Positions 12,480 through 24,357 of a stretch of 64,000 bases of DNA are shown here, in pieces. The DNA comes from Erigeron canadensis (lineage: Eukaryota > Streptophyta > Magnoliopsida > Asterales > Asteraceae). Positions within the stretch are counted from its first letter, which is position 1. Every line of letters starts with the position of its first letter. Where the stretch lies: the NCBI RefSeq assembly GCF_010389155.1, contig NC_057768.1, forward strand, positions 46,851,633 through 46,915,632, read 5' to 3'. Under the pieces are notes generated by a model. The model was not told the origin of the DNA. It worked only from the letters and a program-made list of their open reading frames with translations, and searched no databases. The position numbers were made by a program, and so were the translations under genes.

Positions 12480-15400
12480 TTAATTAAAAGTATATTTTAA
12501 GGACACAATAAGTATCATATACGTATATCTATAATCTATCTATTTATATATAATTCTTTATAAAGCAAACTGTCTTTTCATATTTTATAAAATTCAGTAC
12601 TTTTTATACCCAAAATACCCTTAATCTTAAACAACCTAATATCTTAACTCCTCTACCATTTTTTTACATTAATAATGACACATCTATCGCTACTGTCACT
12701 ATCGCCGTTAATGTCTTCACCCGTCACCACCGCCACCGCCTTGTTAACCAACCGTTGTTGTTACCACCACGTACCGCATTGCGCTGATACTACTCTTGCA
12801 TCTTAAATGATTCTCTATAAAAAGATCATTTTGGTTTATCTATTATATTTAGTTATTAATCACATTTTTAGCTTTCAATTCATTGTCTCTTTTATATACA
12901 ATTATCATCATTCATCAAAAGCATCACCCACAACCACCTCCACTCTCCAAAAAACCATTGAATTATTGTGGCTCCTCCTCCTAATTTGTTCACGTTAAAC
13001 ACGTATGTGCAAACATGAGGTCGAGAAACAAATAAATTTCTGTTGCAAGTGTTGTTGATGCACATATTGTGGCCAAGACAAAAAAAAAAGAAGTCAGGTT
13101 TAGATAATACAACTTTGAGAGTACGTACAATGTTTAACTTTTGTTGGACGGCAAAAGCTTTATTGAACATACCAAAAGACTCGACCACATTAATATTCAT
13201 GAATGAACAGCTACACAAACACATGTATATATATCATGTATTATGTATATCATGTACGTATGCTTGCATGTTTAGTTAAAACATATGCATCAATTAATCG
13301 TCAGTTTGTCAAGAAATAACTATAAGAGCGGCCATCTCTACATATGAAGAAACAATCGCTGCATAGATGAGGAATGATCATCATTATTGTAAGGTAAATT
13401 AAGAAACAACTCAATTTCGAACAAATAGTAGACATGTCTAGCTAGGTGCCTACTATGTATATATATTACCACTTCTACTACAGTAATTAATTAGATATTA
13501 AAAGCTGGTGATTTGTTAAGAAATTAACTTACGGGACATTAGATCCCCAGCTCTACTGCATGGTCATGGATCTCATAGTGACCAAATTACATTTTGTATT
13601 CAAGTACTATATATATATTGAACCGGTAAAAGTAAAAGTGCATTAAAACATAGGTAAATAATTAACCAGCTATGAAGGCATTCTTATTGGCTTATTTTGG
13701 CTCATGACATCTATATATGTTTCTATTGCTTTATGGATCATGTTCTTCAATTCGACGTAAATAGAGATCGAGCCAACAATATGCCTTCTCTGATCGACAG
13801 ATAAAAAATGGTGTCATCATTTATCACAAATGATCAGGTTGATTTGTTTCAACCTGCATTGATCGATTATTTCTCTAAACTACTAATCTTAAGTTGGAAA
13901 AAAAAAATCCATAAAAAAAGAAGAGCATCATAGATATTTTTTCAAAAGCAAGCTTGACATGAAGAACCAAAAGTTAGGAAACATATTGAATCTTCTCAAT
14001 GACTTTGGGCAAGGAATAGCTTAATTTGGTACCCTACAAATCTTTGGAAACAAGTGAGTGAGCAGATTTTGACAAGAACCCATTAACATATTTGCCTTTT
14101 GTTTAATCAAATCATTCTATATATAATCCAATATACTTTGTTCCATTCTCACTAACCATTTATGTTGTTTTCTCTTTGCTCTCACTTTTTTTCTCAATTC
14201 CCAAGTTCTGTTCCAATTCAAAGACAAGAAAAAGTAGAAGTGACATTCGGTAGCTAGAGGTAGATAATTAGACCCCACCAATTTATATGTGATAGTCCAA
14301 TCATATATATAGGAAACATAATTGTTCTTTTGGTCATCTAAGTCAAAGTATAAAAAGGCATTATAATAGTTTGAAGCAATTAAACCTAGTATAATTAGGA
14401 CATTATTTCTATTGGTTGTCTTTTAGTACTATTGTGGACAAGTTTAGATAATTTTATGAAGGCTAGCTTGGTGGAAAATATAAAGCAAGAGGGATTGGAG
14501 TTTGGTATGCCGCTGAGTCTATTTTTATTGTCCAAAAAATATAAATAAGTTCAAATGATTTCTGTTAATGTTTGTGTGGTTAATTACATTTGGTGACGTG
14601 TAACTGTGACAGTTGTCTATATAAGCATAAAAGTAGTAGTGAATAAAATTTGCTAAAACTAGAAGAAATGAATATTACCATGAACCTGGAATTTAATTTA
14701 ATTTTTTTTTTCTATCATATTTTCCTTTCGAGTAGCAAACAAGTTCCATTTTTCCTGAGAAAAAAAATAGCAATCAAGTTTCTAACAAAACTAACATATG
14801 TTGAGATATACCATATATTTTGTCTCTGATTTTAAAAAGGTCTCTGTTATATTATTGTTTATGTATTGCCTCTAAAAACTCAAGAATGACCTTAGGAATC
14901 GTTATTATAACCAAAACATATATGAACATCAGAATACGTTAGGACTAAAAGTAAAATAAGTGGTACACTGGCCACCTGAAAAACACATAAAAGTTCACTT
15001 TTTTATAAGGTTGTTTTTCATATAATCCTAACGAGAAGCCCGGCATGTGAAAGACAAATCAAATGATGTAGACCACTCGGATGGTGGCACAACTAACTGA
15101 TTGAGCTTCATAATCAACCACTTACTTATAGTGGAGACCGCAAAAAGTGCCTGCGAAACAGATTTCTCCTTAACTAAGACTAATGGTTGAACTTTGAATG
15201 TATCGCAGGATAGCGAATATGGTTTATGATATCAGAGATTACCAAAATGGTTTTAGGAAATAACTTTTATCAATTCGAGTGTCACCCTACCAGTTGACAA
15301 ACACATGAATTAACTGTTGGCATAACAATGTCTGAGAAAGAAAAGAAAAATTAAGTTATGACGCTACAAGTCTGTAACCCACTTTAAAATAAATCACAAC

Positions 15401-16750
15401 CATCAACTACATCACCTTTATATCATAAAGAACAATAATAGAATAATCAAACTAAACCACCAATATTATTGCAATTCAATCTGCTATTAGAGACATATGT
15501 GTCGTTTCAAACCACGAGACTTTCATTAGGTAGATAACATACATCAAAGGTAATCACTGCCACATTTTCCCTTTTGACTTAAACCATGTGAAGTTTTACT
15601 AACCTAAGAAGTCTATAATGTGTTTGTGATCCATTAATAACGTTTAGAGCAACAACTTTCGAACTCTCACGAGAACTATTTCACATACATTTTATGGTGA
15701 TGATCAATCAATGATGCAAAGTAACAGCTCTCACGATCTCTCATAAACTATTTCAAATGCGTTATATAGTAGATTATCCATCACTAATACCAGTAATGGC
15801 TCGTATTACCATTTTGTTCTTAATTTTCTATCAAAGATGCCACACAATTACCATTATCAAAATTTATTATTTTTTTTTGTCACTGCCAGCCATTTGTAAC
15901 ACTAGTTGATGGTAAGATAATTGTTCTGGTGAACACCTAGAAAGTGCACATAATCACTGTGGATAAAGACAACCTTTTACATACCTGGGCTTATTAGCTC
16001 ACTCAAGTCACTGAGCAGAAACGAGAGAGTGATTTTGGGGCTCATCTACAGCCTCCAGCATCTGTCCAACACCCAGCTACCTTGAATATTCCCCCCAAAA
16101 AAGGTCAACCTAAAATGGTGTGAAACTTCAGACCTTAATATCCCCACCCCCCCAAAAAAAAAAGGTCAACCTAAGATAGTAGTGAAACTTCAGCAGCCGC
16201 TAGTCAAGGTCGTTTCATTGCAAGACGACTGGTGAAATCACGATTAGTTTCACCTAAACAAAGACCCATAGTTCGGCATGGAACTCTGAGACAGGTCATC
16301 CATTTTGCAGAAGAAATAATACGTGATAACCCATGAACACTATCAAATATATTGCGGCCTTGTGGGCCAGCCAAAGAGATATATATACCTCATATTCAAT
16401 GCTAATCAAATTGGCAAAAATAGTTAAATCCTTAAATTATTATATAATATATATATATATATGTTTAACCTATCTAAAATAAAAATTAAAAAAAAAAAAA
16501 AAAAAGCCAAATACCAATCCAACTGAACAAAGGGAAACCCAGATTTTCAAAGTTCAAACACCATACGCAAACTGACATATATTGAGTTTGAAATTTTAAT
16601 GTCACCAAAAACTTCTGCTGCCTTGCCAAATAGAACTAACTCTGCAAACAAAAGGCCAATGTAACAGTAAATTCAACTTAATCAAACATCAGAACCTGGA
16701 AAGAATCAGAAGTCCTACCCGAGCAACAATTGTAGCATTAGCCAGCTGAC
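12480..16750. other. Intergenic region, no confident gene
   Basis: Mostly AT-rich DNA. Near 12892-13279 ORFs of 78 and 110 codons overlap on opposite strands and I recognise neither. Around 14118 a TATATATAA-like element precedes a pyrimidine-rich stretch, resembling a plant promoter and leader, but no coding exon follows. A direct duplication of AAGGTCAACCTAA with a nearby GTGAAACTTCAG occurs at about 16098-16195. The last part should include the 3' untranslated region of the RCD1-like gene. Confidence 0.5.
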
Positions 16751-19351
16751 TTAAGCCTTGGACTGGAGACTAGATATTGTAGTCCTTAATATCTGATCTC
16801 CAACTATCGATCTCAACTTCTTAATGAACTCTTCCCGACTAGTTTTCTTTCCCTACAATATCACCAACATAAGTAAGAAAAAACTTCCAAACACGACACA
16901 ATTTGACACAAATGATGTCCTGACATACCCTAAGAGATTCATAGTAGATATGCACTAGCTTCAAATCATCTGGAGCTACTTTATCTGATATAGCTTCCAA
17001 CAGCTTTGAAAAAGACATCCACGGAGACTTAGGACCCCTGGAGGTGCTCGATCCAACACTAGGGACCTTTTGCACAGACATGCCATTCGGACATTCGTAT
17101 TGAGGGCTGCTAGTCCCCTAAAAAAATGAAGAGAGTAAATTCAACAGAAAAAGCTAAACACTCAAAATATCATCTACAACTTATGGATTGTCAAAAGAGT
17201 GAATAATCTTCCTGATCTAAAGGAATGAACTCACCGTTTTACTAGGAGAGGAATCCATCTGCAAGGGTCCGTGGGGATCGTGGGTTGTTACCCTTGATGA
17301 CAAGTCAACCCTACTTGCCTCTATAATTGGAATTCCTGCATTATCAAAAATACAATTATAGACAACAATAGTGGGGTCTTATTCCTTTCATAGGATACTA
17401 GAGTTGTTAGTCCTGTTATATCATCATACAGGTTTGTTGGGAATTATCCTATAGCTGAATGTAACTCAGCTCCATTTCTTTAACTGTGAATACTGTACTC
17501 CCTCTCCTTCGAATCTCCAATACTCTCTTTCTTGAGCAGCGCCATAACTTATACAAGTAGTATGCATCCCTTTCTTTCCCAACAATCTTTAACCTTTCTG
17601 CTTTACACTCATTGTTCTCTATCTAAACCTGAACCCACTCCTATGTTTTTCTAATTCTATTTAGACTCTTCAAGATGTGATTATAAAGAAAGTACTTCAC
17701 TCAAGCCTTTGGAGAATATATTTTTCAATAAGATGAGAACAGAAAAAAATCTATAAACAACTACCTTCTTCAACGTTTGGGGGTATCTTGAAAGATACTG
17801 CAAATTCAGGATGGATATGGGTATTCATGTTCATGTTCCAAATGATATAATGGTTGGGATTTTCAAGATTATCAACCGCACTGTCAAAGGACTCATCCCT
17901 TGGATAAAATTGTTTGGATCCAGGTATGACAACTTCCATGTTTCCCAATATCACACGGCATAACACCATGCATCTTACTCCATTTTCGTCAACATCACAC
18001 ACAGTAGCACTGTAACGGGAGCATTAAAGTATACTTTACATCAGATACAGAAAAACTAAAAAAAAGAAATAATGAAGTATCAGCTGCAAAAAATATAGAA
18101 AGTGAAACAAAAACCGTGTCTGCTGATAAATCCCATGACAACAAGACAGGAAAGTAAAATGTCGGCACCTTTTCATACGTTCATCATTCTCAGATTACCA
18201 CTCACAAAACAGCACGAAACATAAGCGTATTCATACCTTTTGTGGGCAGAGTCGACAGCTGTAAGGTGGACTCCATACCCATACTGTCCAAGTTTTGGCC
18301 CATTATGTCCGAGCCCATAAATCACAGTGCTATATGGTGCATCTCTTGGAGACGCAAGCCAGGCATATCGCACATTCGCATTTCCACGAAGCTTTTGTGT
18401 GATTTCGATCTGCTTCTGAAAAAGATCTAACCTCGCTTCCATAATATTACCAGAGCATGCTTTAACATCGATTACATCAACCTTGTAGGCTGAATTGATT
18501 CCCTTCAGAAACATCATTCTGGCAGTTTCTAGGTCCACAGTCACAGTTTTGCAAAATGTTGATGATGCATCTTCATCACTCTGTTGAATTTTCTCAACAG
18601 ATTGGTCAGCTTTTTCATCTAGTTCATTGCTAATATCATTTAAATTGTAATCATAATTAATTTTATGAACTTCCTGATCAACTTTGACCCTCTTAGCATT
18701 AGACTTTTGAACATAAGACTCATCCATGCATTCCACCAAATTATGATTACTTAGTCCATTTAGTTCGATCTCAACATGCAACTTAATTTCAGGAGTCACA
18801 CAAGACTCCAACTCGACAAGTTCTATATCTTTCAGTGCGCCAGACTTATTGCATTGATGACTTTCATAACTAGAATATAATTCAGGGAAAAAGCAGCTAC
18901 CTGTGTCATCAATCCATGCTATAGGTTTCTGTACACCAGTTTTTAAATCTAGTTCAGTCATATGTAAGATATTTAAGATTAAATGATTCCCATTATGATT
19001 CACTTCAATCGATGTCTTCTTCGCCAAAAAGCCGTCTTTAACCAGGTCAATGAAATCTTGGGAGAAATCATTCCATCGACCATCTTGAGAATAGAGCAAG
19101 CGTTGAGGTAGTCCACTTTTCATAAAATTTGAGTAGTTTTTGAGTAAAGTTTTCCTAGAGGAAAAGCAACACTTGGCCTTGCAGCTTTCATCTCTTTTTC
19201 TCTTTCCAGACTTGTTTAATACTGAATTAAGGCTGGGTTTCGCAGCCAAAGCCCTATTGCTAATTCTAACTATTTGAGATGCTCGTTTCCTCTTTGAATC
19301 AACTATAACCCTATTACCACCTTCCAACACCTTAACCCACTTTGATGCCAT
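16751..19351 (-). CDS. RCD1: RCD1/SRO1-like protein (WWE, PARP-like, RST domains)
   Basis: RCD1-family (SRO) proteins are nuclear hubs that bind many transcription factors and tune oxidative-stress and hormone responses. Five coding exons on the minus strand (18237-19351, 17765-18009, 17235-17335, 16929-17117, 16751-16852) join in phase to 583 aa, close to Arabidopsis RCD1. The start is the first ATG of the long exon and reads [17 protein letters not shown]. Basic KRKR clusters near residues 20 and 50 may be nuclear signals. The WWE region is near residues 80-165 ([20 protein letters not shown]). The PARP-like fold starts near 270. In place of the PARP H-Y-E triad the relevant segments read [17 protein letters not shown] and [12 protein letters not shown], matching the Leu-His-Asn arrangement known in RCD1, so it is probably catalytically inactive. 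The C-terminal RST domain spans about 510-580 ([36 protein letters not shown]). The gene looks intact. Confidence 0.95.
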
Positions 19352-19989
19352 TATCTACAAAGCTAACTATATTTACACAAGTAAACCTAAAAATCAACTA
19401 TCTGGGATAAAGTAAAATACATAAAACGAGGATTTAAGGAAATTGCAAGTCCTGCATAGAAAAAAAACGATCAGTTTGTGCTGAATACAATGAGCTAATC
19501 AACTGTATACAAACTTATGTAAGTCTCAAACATGTCACAGAATTAAAGATCTAAGCACAACAGATGTTGTAATAATAGATAGGACCAAAAATAAGACAGC
19601 TAAAATGTATTGCTCATTAATTTAGGTATAGAATGAAAATGTGTTTGGTCCCTTTCCTATTCTTTCACTAAAGTAAAACTTTTGAAAATCTCAATCTTCC
19701 AATTCTGGACAAAGAATAATGTTTCTACAGAGCAGCCAACATTAGATACATTGTGGTTCATTAATCTGAAGTGACAAGTAGAAAACATAGAACGCCAAAA
19801 AAAATTCACTGCCCTGATAATATCAACTTCTCAATATCGAAAAAAAATTATAATAAGTGCTACCAGCATTTCATATCATAGATATTGATACGCCCAATAA
19901 GAAAATGGCCTTTAACTTTTGTCTCTTATATTTAAAGATTCTACATGTATATTGCTAGATCATTCCATCTTCAAAGGATACCTTATATG

Positions 19990-20466
19990 TAGTCAATTTC
20001 GGTGGTATACCAGCGGTATACCGGTGGTATTTCGGTTTTCGGTCCTCCACTGGTATACCGGTATAGATTTTTGTCCAAAATTTCGGTACCGAGATTTTCG
20101 GTGAAATTTACTGAAATCTCACCGAAATCGGTCAAATTTCGGTGGTATACTAGTTTTCTCAGATTTCTTTATTTTTTTATTAAATTATTTTTTTCCAAAC
20201 TAAAAAACATCATACGAAACAGTAAAATTTTGAAGTATTAACACTAATCTATCGAAGATTGACACTTTTAAGCTTGAATTTGATATTTAGATTGAGTATT
20301 TACTTAATATAATTCCTATTTGTGTGTATAATTGCAATCTTTCTGGTATATATATAACTATGTATAATATTTTTCATAATATTAAGATCACCAAAATAAC
20401 ACTGAAATAACCAATATTTCAAATACCAGCGCTTGACCGAAACACCAAAATTTTGGTCCTTAACTA
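19990..20466. mobile_element. hAT-type MITE with GGTATACC motif repeats
   Basis: Left end TAGTCAATTTCGG and right end TTAACTA give a short imperfect inverted repeat. Flanks are CTTATATG (19982-19989) and CTTATGTG (20467-20474), a 7/8 match to an 8-bp hAT target duplication. The left half repeats GGTGGTATACC, CGGTATACCGG and TTTCGGT; the right end carries CCAAAATTTTGG. No ORF for a transposase. Boundaries are less sure than for the other hAT elements. Confidence 0.6.
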
Positions 20467-22437
20467 CTTATGTGGCTTATTATAGAACCCAAAAGCTTAA
20501 TTGAATTGAACAGCATGAGATTATCCAGCCTACTTATAGACAACAAGTGTCTCTAAGGTACCTAACATAATCTTTATGAAATTATGAAAAACCATTAGAA
20601 TAACAACCTACTCCCCCTAATTATTACTTGAAATACCACTAGTGTAAACCTTACTAGAGATCTTTATCGCATACCCTTAGATGTAAGTGCAGGAGCAAGT
20701 CTTAGGCTACAAGGAACTCGATTCCGATATGAAAACAATGATAATGTTATCATTATTTTTCCATTCAGGTGATAAATTAATAAAATAATAAGAAATCGAC
20801 CAAACCGGCTCACTTTCAAATGACAAGGGTCTCACCATGGTGCCTAACCGACGATTCCTTTTTCTAAGATTACTAATTTCTTTCAAATTTTTATTTTCAA
20901 AGAGCTACCCATAAACATCTGACAATACATTGATTGCTTGGATATGAAACTTCAGCGACATAGTCTCAATGATGCATTTTCACATCCTATAAGTGTTCTT
21001 TATTATTGGTATTATAAATGCAAAGAGCAAAAGTCAGATTTCAAGAACACATGTGAAATATTCAAAAAAAAAGAAAAGTGTAGATATCATAGTGTATACC
21101 ATGATGAAAGCTCAAATGGAAGAAGATAGCAACAAGGGTATCTCGAATTAAAACCGTTACAAATCAGTACTCACTGTTCATACGTTTGTTAAAATTTTGC
21201 TTTACAAGTAAAAAAAAAGCTAAAAGCAGAAAACGTTGGAATTTTTGCAGAAACAAAAGAGGCATAAGAAAGTGGATCCTTCAAACGAAGATTCGATCGG
21301 CAAGATAGCAAAATTTTCACGTTACAAAATTCTAGAGTTCAATCAAATAACGTTTTTACTCGACAAGGGAACATAAAAAACATATGTGAGCAATCTCTAA
21401 AGAAGTAAAGATATAACATCTCTTTATGAATGATGAAAAACTTACTTTGTAATTGATTAACGATAAAAAAAATGTAACGCACGGGCAAACAAAATAAAGA
21501 CAATGATGACTAGAAAATTTCTATAATAAGCAGAAGATAGCCAAACACAACACGAGAAGTACATACCATTTTTATAAACAGGATTCTTTTCGGCGTAATG
21601 TGGCCATTTCCCTTCCATGGTTAGAGGTCGACAAATTCCTATTCGTATCATATAGTATTTACAGCTGTATAAATAGTGCTACACTAAAACACAAACCACC
21701 CATCAGAACTTATCCAAAAAAAAGGCATATTTAATACTTAATAGAGCAACCATTTAACTTTGATAAACAATCTGTATATTATCCCTGACAAATAATTCAG
21801 GGTGCTTCATCTATATTGCCTATCACTATATCCATGCATAAACAATTAACAAAATTCACAAATTTTCATCTTCCAAATTTATCATATAACGATAAAAACG
21901 ATAAACTTTTTTTTTGGCAAAACCGATTACTTTTTAAACGTCTTAGTTTCGCTATACAAAAAGGAATGGTGGCGCAGCTTAAGAAAAATCAGTTTGCCTT
22001 ATATTTCTATGTAAATTACTAAGTCTGGATGGAAAATCAGTTTAAGAAAAAAAAATTAGTTTTTTAAAAACACATAAAAACAAAGTTTCTAATCAAATTA
22101 AGAGAAGAATTAAAGTAATTATAATCAAAACCAACTAATAAAAACTTCTTTCAACAGAAACTCTAAAAATAATAAATATGTTAGTTTACTATCAGATAAT
22201 ATATATTTTAACAAAATTCATCATATCAATTTCAGATAAAACATGATTCAGCAACGATCTGTTAAATATCCTAATTAAAATTAATAAAAGCAAAATTGAT
22301 GATTATAATAATAATAATAATATATTTAAGTCGAATAAAAGGAACTTACCGATAATATAAAGAGAAAATAAAAAATAGGAAGAAATAATTGATGGATCGA
22401 TAGTTAAATAAGTCGTCGGTTATGAAAAGAAAAAACG

Positions 22438-22446
22438 TTAGGGTTT
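22438..22446. promoter_or_regulatory. Telo-box-like motif
   Basis: TTAGGGTTT is the inverse of the plant telo-box AAACCCTAA, common near transcription starts of housekeeping genes. It lies about 90 bp upstream of the proposed first leader exon donor of the RCD1-like gene. A further TTAGGGTTAGG lies near 22590-22610. Confidence 0.35.
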
Positions 22447-22660
22447 GAAAATTGGGGGTGCGAGAATAAAACGTTAAAGATAACGACGTTAAAAAAAAAG
22501 AAGAATAGTATGTATGATTTTATTTATATGGTGTGGGGCCGCCGGGGGTTTGGGTTTTTGCTTGACGGTAAAGAAACGGATGGTTCAGATTTTTAGGGTT
22601 AGGGGGTAGATATGGAAAGGGAAAGCGATTTCAGGACGTTATAATATGAAATTAAAAAAA

Positions 22661-22734
22661 TGGCCCATGCAGGTCTCGAACCTGCGACCTTCGCGTTATT
22701 AGCACGACGCTCTAACCAGCTGAGCTAATAGGCC
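22661..22734 (-). tRNA. tRNA-Ile(AAU): tRNA-Ile (AAU anticodon)
   Basis: The minus strand folds as a 74-nt tRNA without intron. The acceptor stem GGCCTAT pairs with ATGGGCC (one G-T wobble), followed by discriminator A. The D arm has AGCTCAGCTGGTTAGAGC with an intact A box. The anticodon arm reads CGTCGTGCTAATAACGCGA with AAT at the anticodon. The T arm GCAGGTTCGAGACCTGC has an intact B box. CCA is not encoded, as normal for nuclear genes. A short T run on the minus strand just downstream can serve as pol III terminator. Confidence 0.96.
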
Positions 22735-23047
22735 TATTTATTCTAAAATTTCATAGCGTTACAAAAATAATATATGATTGGGTATGTGGCCTCAGTCAGT
22801 AGCTTGTGAACTCACTGACTTCCACTAAGTTTTGGTAATGTGTTTTTGCTATTGGATTTATTAATATCGAAACGAATTCATAAATTGGCTAGGTTCGTTA
22901 GAAAGTTATTACAGTATGAAGTAAGGTGATAATCTTAATGTCGAGTGTTACTATGTATGGTGTGCTTTTAGGAAACTAGTTAATGTTCTTTGATTTATCA
23001 CGAATCTTTGGGTCTTGTTTTAAATTCCCACAAACGTCACCTACTTG

Positions 23048-23496
23048 CAATGTTTTAAATACCGGTAAATACCGGCCGGTAATACCGGTACCGGAGACCA
23101 CACCGGTATTTTAAGTCCGGTATTTTCACTATTCAATACCGGCCGGTATTTTCCAGTATTACCATACCGGTATTTCCGGTATTTTCAAAAAATAAATTTT
23201 GATTTTTTAGAAAATTATTTTTATGATACTTTAATGTTATTTTTTGTTATTTGTGAACTTTAAAACCTATATTTTGATATGAAATACATATTTTGTATTA
23301 TTTTTGAGTAATTATAATTGCATTTTGACTATTTTTGTTAAATTGTAACAAGTTTTGTAAGATTTTTACACAAAAAAAATATAATAAATTAAAAATAGTC
23401 GTACCGACCGGTATTTCCGGTATTACCGATAATACCAGTAATACCGAAAAATTTTTCCACGCCGGTATAACTAAAATACCGGTTTTTAAAACATTG
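23048..23496. mobile_element. hAT-type MITE with CCGGTATT motif repeats, 449 bp
   Basis: Left end CAATGTTTTAAATACCGG and right end CCGGTTTTTAAAACATTG are near-perfect inverted repeats of about 18 bp. The flanks CCTACTTG (23040-23047) and TCTACTTG (23497-23504) match at 7 of 8 positions, fitting a hAT duplication. The two subterminal zones are packed with ACCGGTATT and its complement. Noncoding. Confidence 0.85.
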
Positions 23497-23504
23497 TCTA
23501 CTTG

Positions 23505-23736
23505 TATGTTCGAATTCACCTTATAAGGTGAAGTGACATGTCCAAAAGTCGACTCTTTCAAGTCTTTGACCTAATAAGATCTAGAAATTGGAAATTCGAA
23601 TTCACCATGGATATATGTCAATGTCACATTGAACAAGTCTTGTAGAACATAAATGGCGTATTAGACTTCATTTTGATGGATGTGAAATTTAAAGTTTGGT
23701 TGGATGATGCATATGTATATACTATCTATATATATA
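23505..23736. other. Short intergenic stretch
   Basis: Unremarkable AT-rich DNA between a hAT MITE and a small Helitron. TATATA-type simple sequence precedes the Helitron start. Confidence 0.5.
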
Positions 23737-24133
23737 TCTATATTAAAAGAGTAATTCTCTTAGCCTTTTCAAGCCTTCTTCAAATCTAAAGTTATGTTAA
23801 AAAATTGCCAACTAAGATTTATCCTATGTGTCATCTCCAAACTTTTTTTATATATATTTATTTAAATTTAGATAGATTAAAATTAATTAGGTAAACATTA
23901 TATCAAATTAAACATTATAGTTACAATTAGTTATTTGAGACATTAATTCCATCCATTTTTTAAAAAAAATTATATTCAATATATTTTTTTTAACAAATCT
24001 AAGTTTTGATAAGATATTCAAGCATATTTAACATTAATATTATGCTAACTAAACCAAATTTTAATTTAATATCATATTAAAACCTTTGATAATTCAATAA
24101 AATAACCGCACATCGTACGGGTAAAAAACCTAG
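23737..24133 (+). mobile_element. Small non-autonomous Helitron (copy A), 397 bp
   Basis: It starts TCTATATTAAAAGAG directly after A. It ends with the hairpin-forming CCGCACATCGTACGGG, a short A-rich spacer and CCTAG before T. A TC start, a 3' hairpin, a CTRR end and insertion between A and T without duplication are the Helitron signature. Internal CCTATGTGTCAT and ATGTTAAAAAATTGCC recur in copies B and C of this window, confirming a family. Noncoding. Confidence 0.8.
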
Positions 24134-24357
24134 TATAGTATATACCCATGTGTGCAAATTGATTTGCAGGATGTCCATATATACAACTACCGCTTGACTA
24201 ATACACCATATGTTTGTTCCAATTACATCACAGTTGACAATCTCTGTCCTCATAGTATAACATTATTCACTATACGTTTCATACAACATAACAAGGTATA
24301 CCAGTATGCACCTTTGAGATGACTAATTGGATTTAAAATTGAAATGCACAATATACA

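Larger units (their letters stand above)
19352..22620 (-). promoter_or_regulatory. Probable RCD1 leader, long 5' leader intron and promoter
   Basis: On the minus strand a consensus donor (ATCG followed by GTAAGTT) sits at 22350/22349, and TATAG or TTTGTAG acceptors lie just before the RCD1 start. This suggests a roughly 3 kb intron in the 5' untranslated region, as known for RCD1 genes. A second exon-like stretch ends at a GTATGT donor at 21567/21566 and contains an upstream ATG reading MEGKWPHYAEKNPVYKNG; it could be an alternative leader exon. A hAT-type element sits inside. Inferred from splice signals only. Confidence 0.4.

Noticed and set aside
14110..14240. TATA-like element and pyrimidine-rich leader as a new gene
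   Set aside because: No coding exon or RNA structure follows within several kilobases, so only a note was kept.
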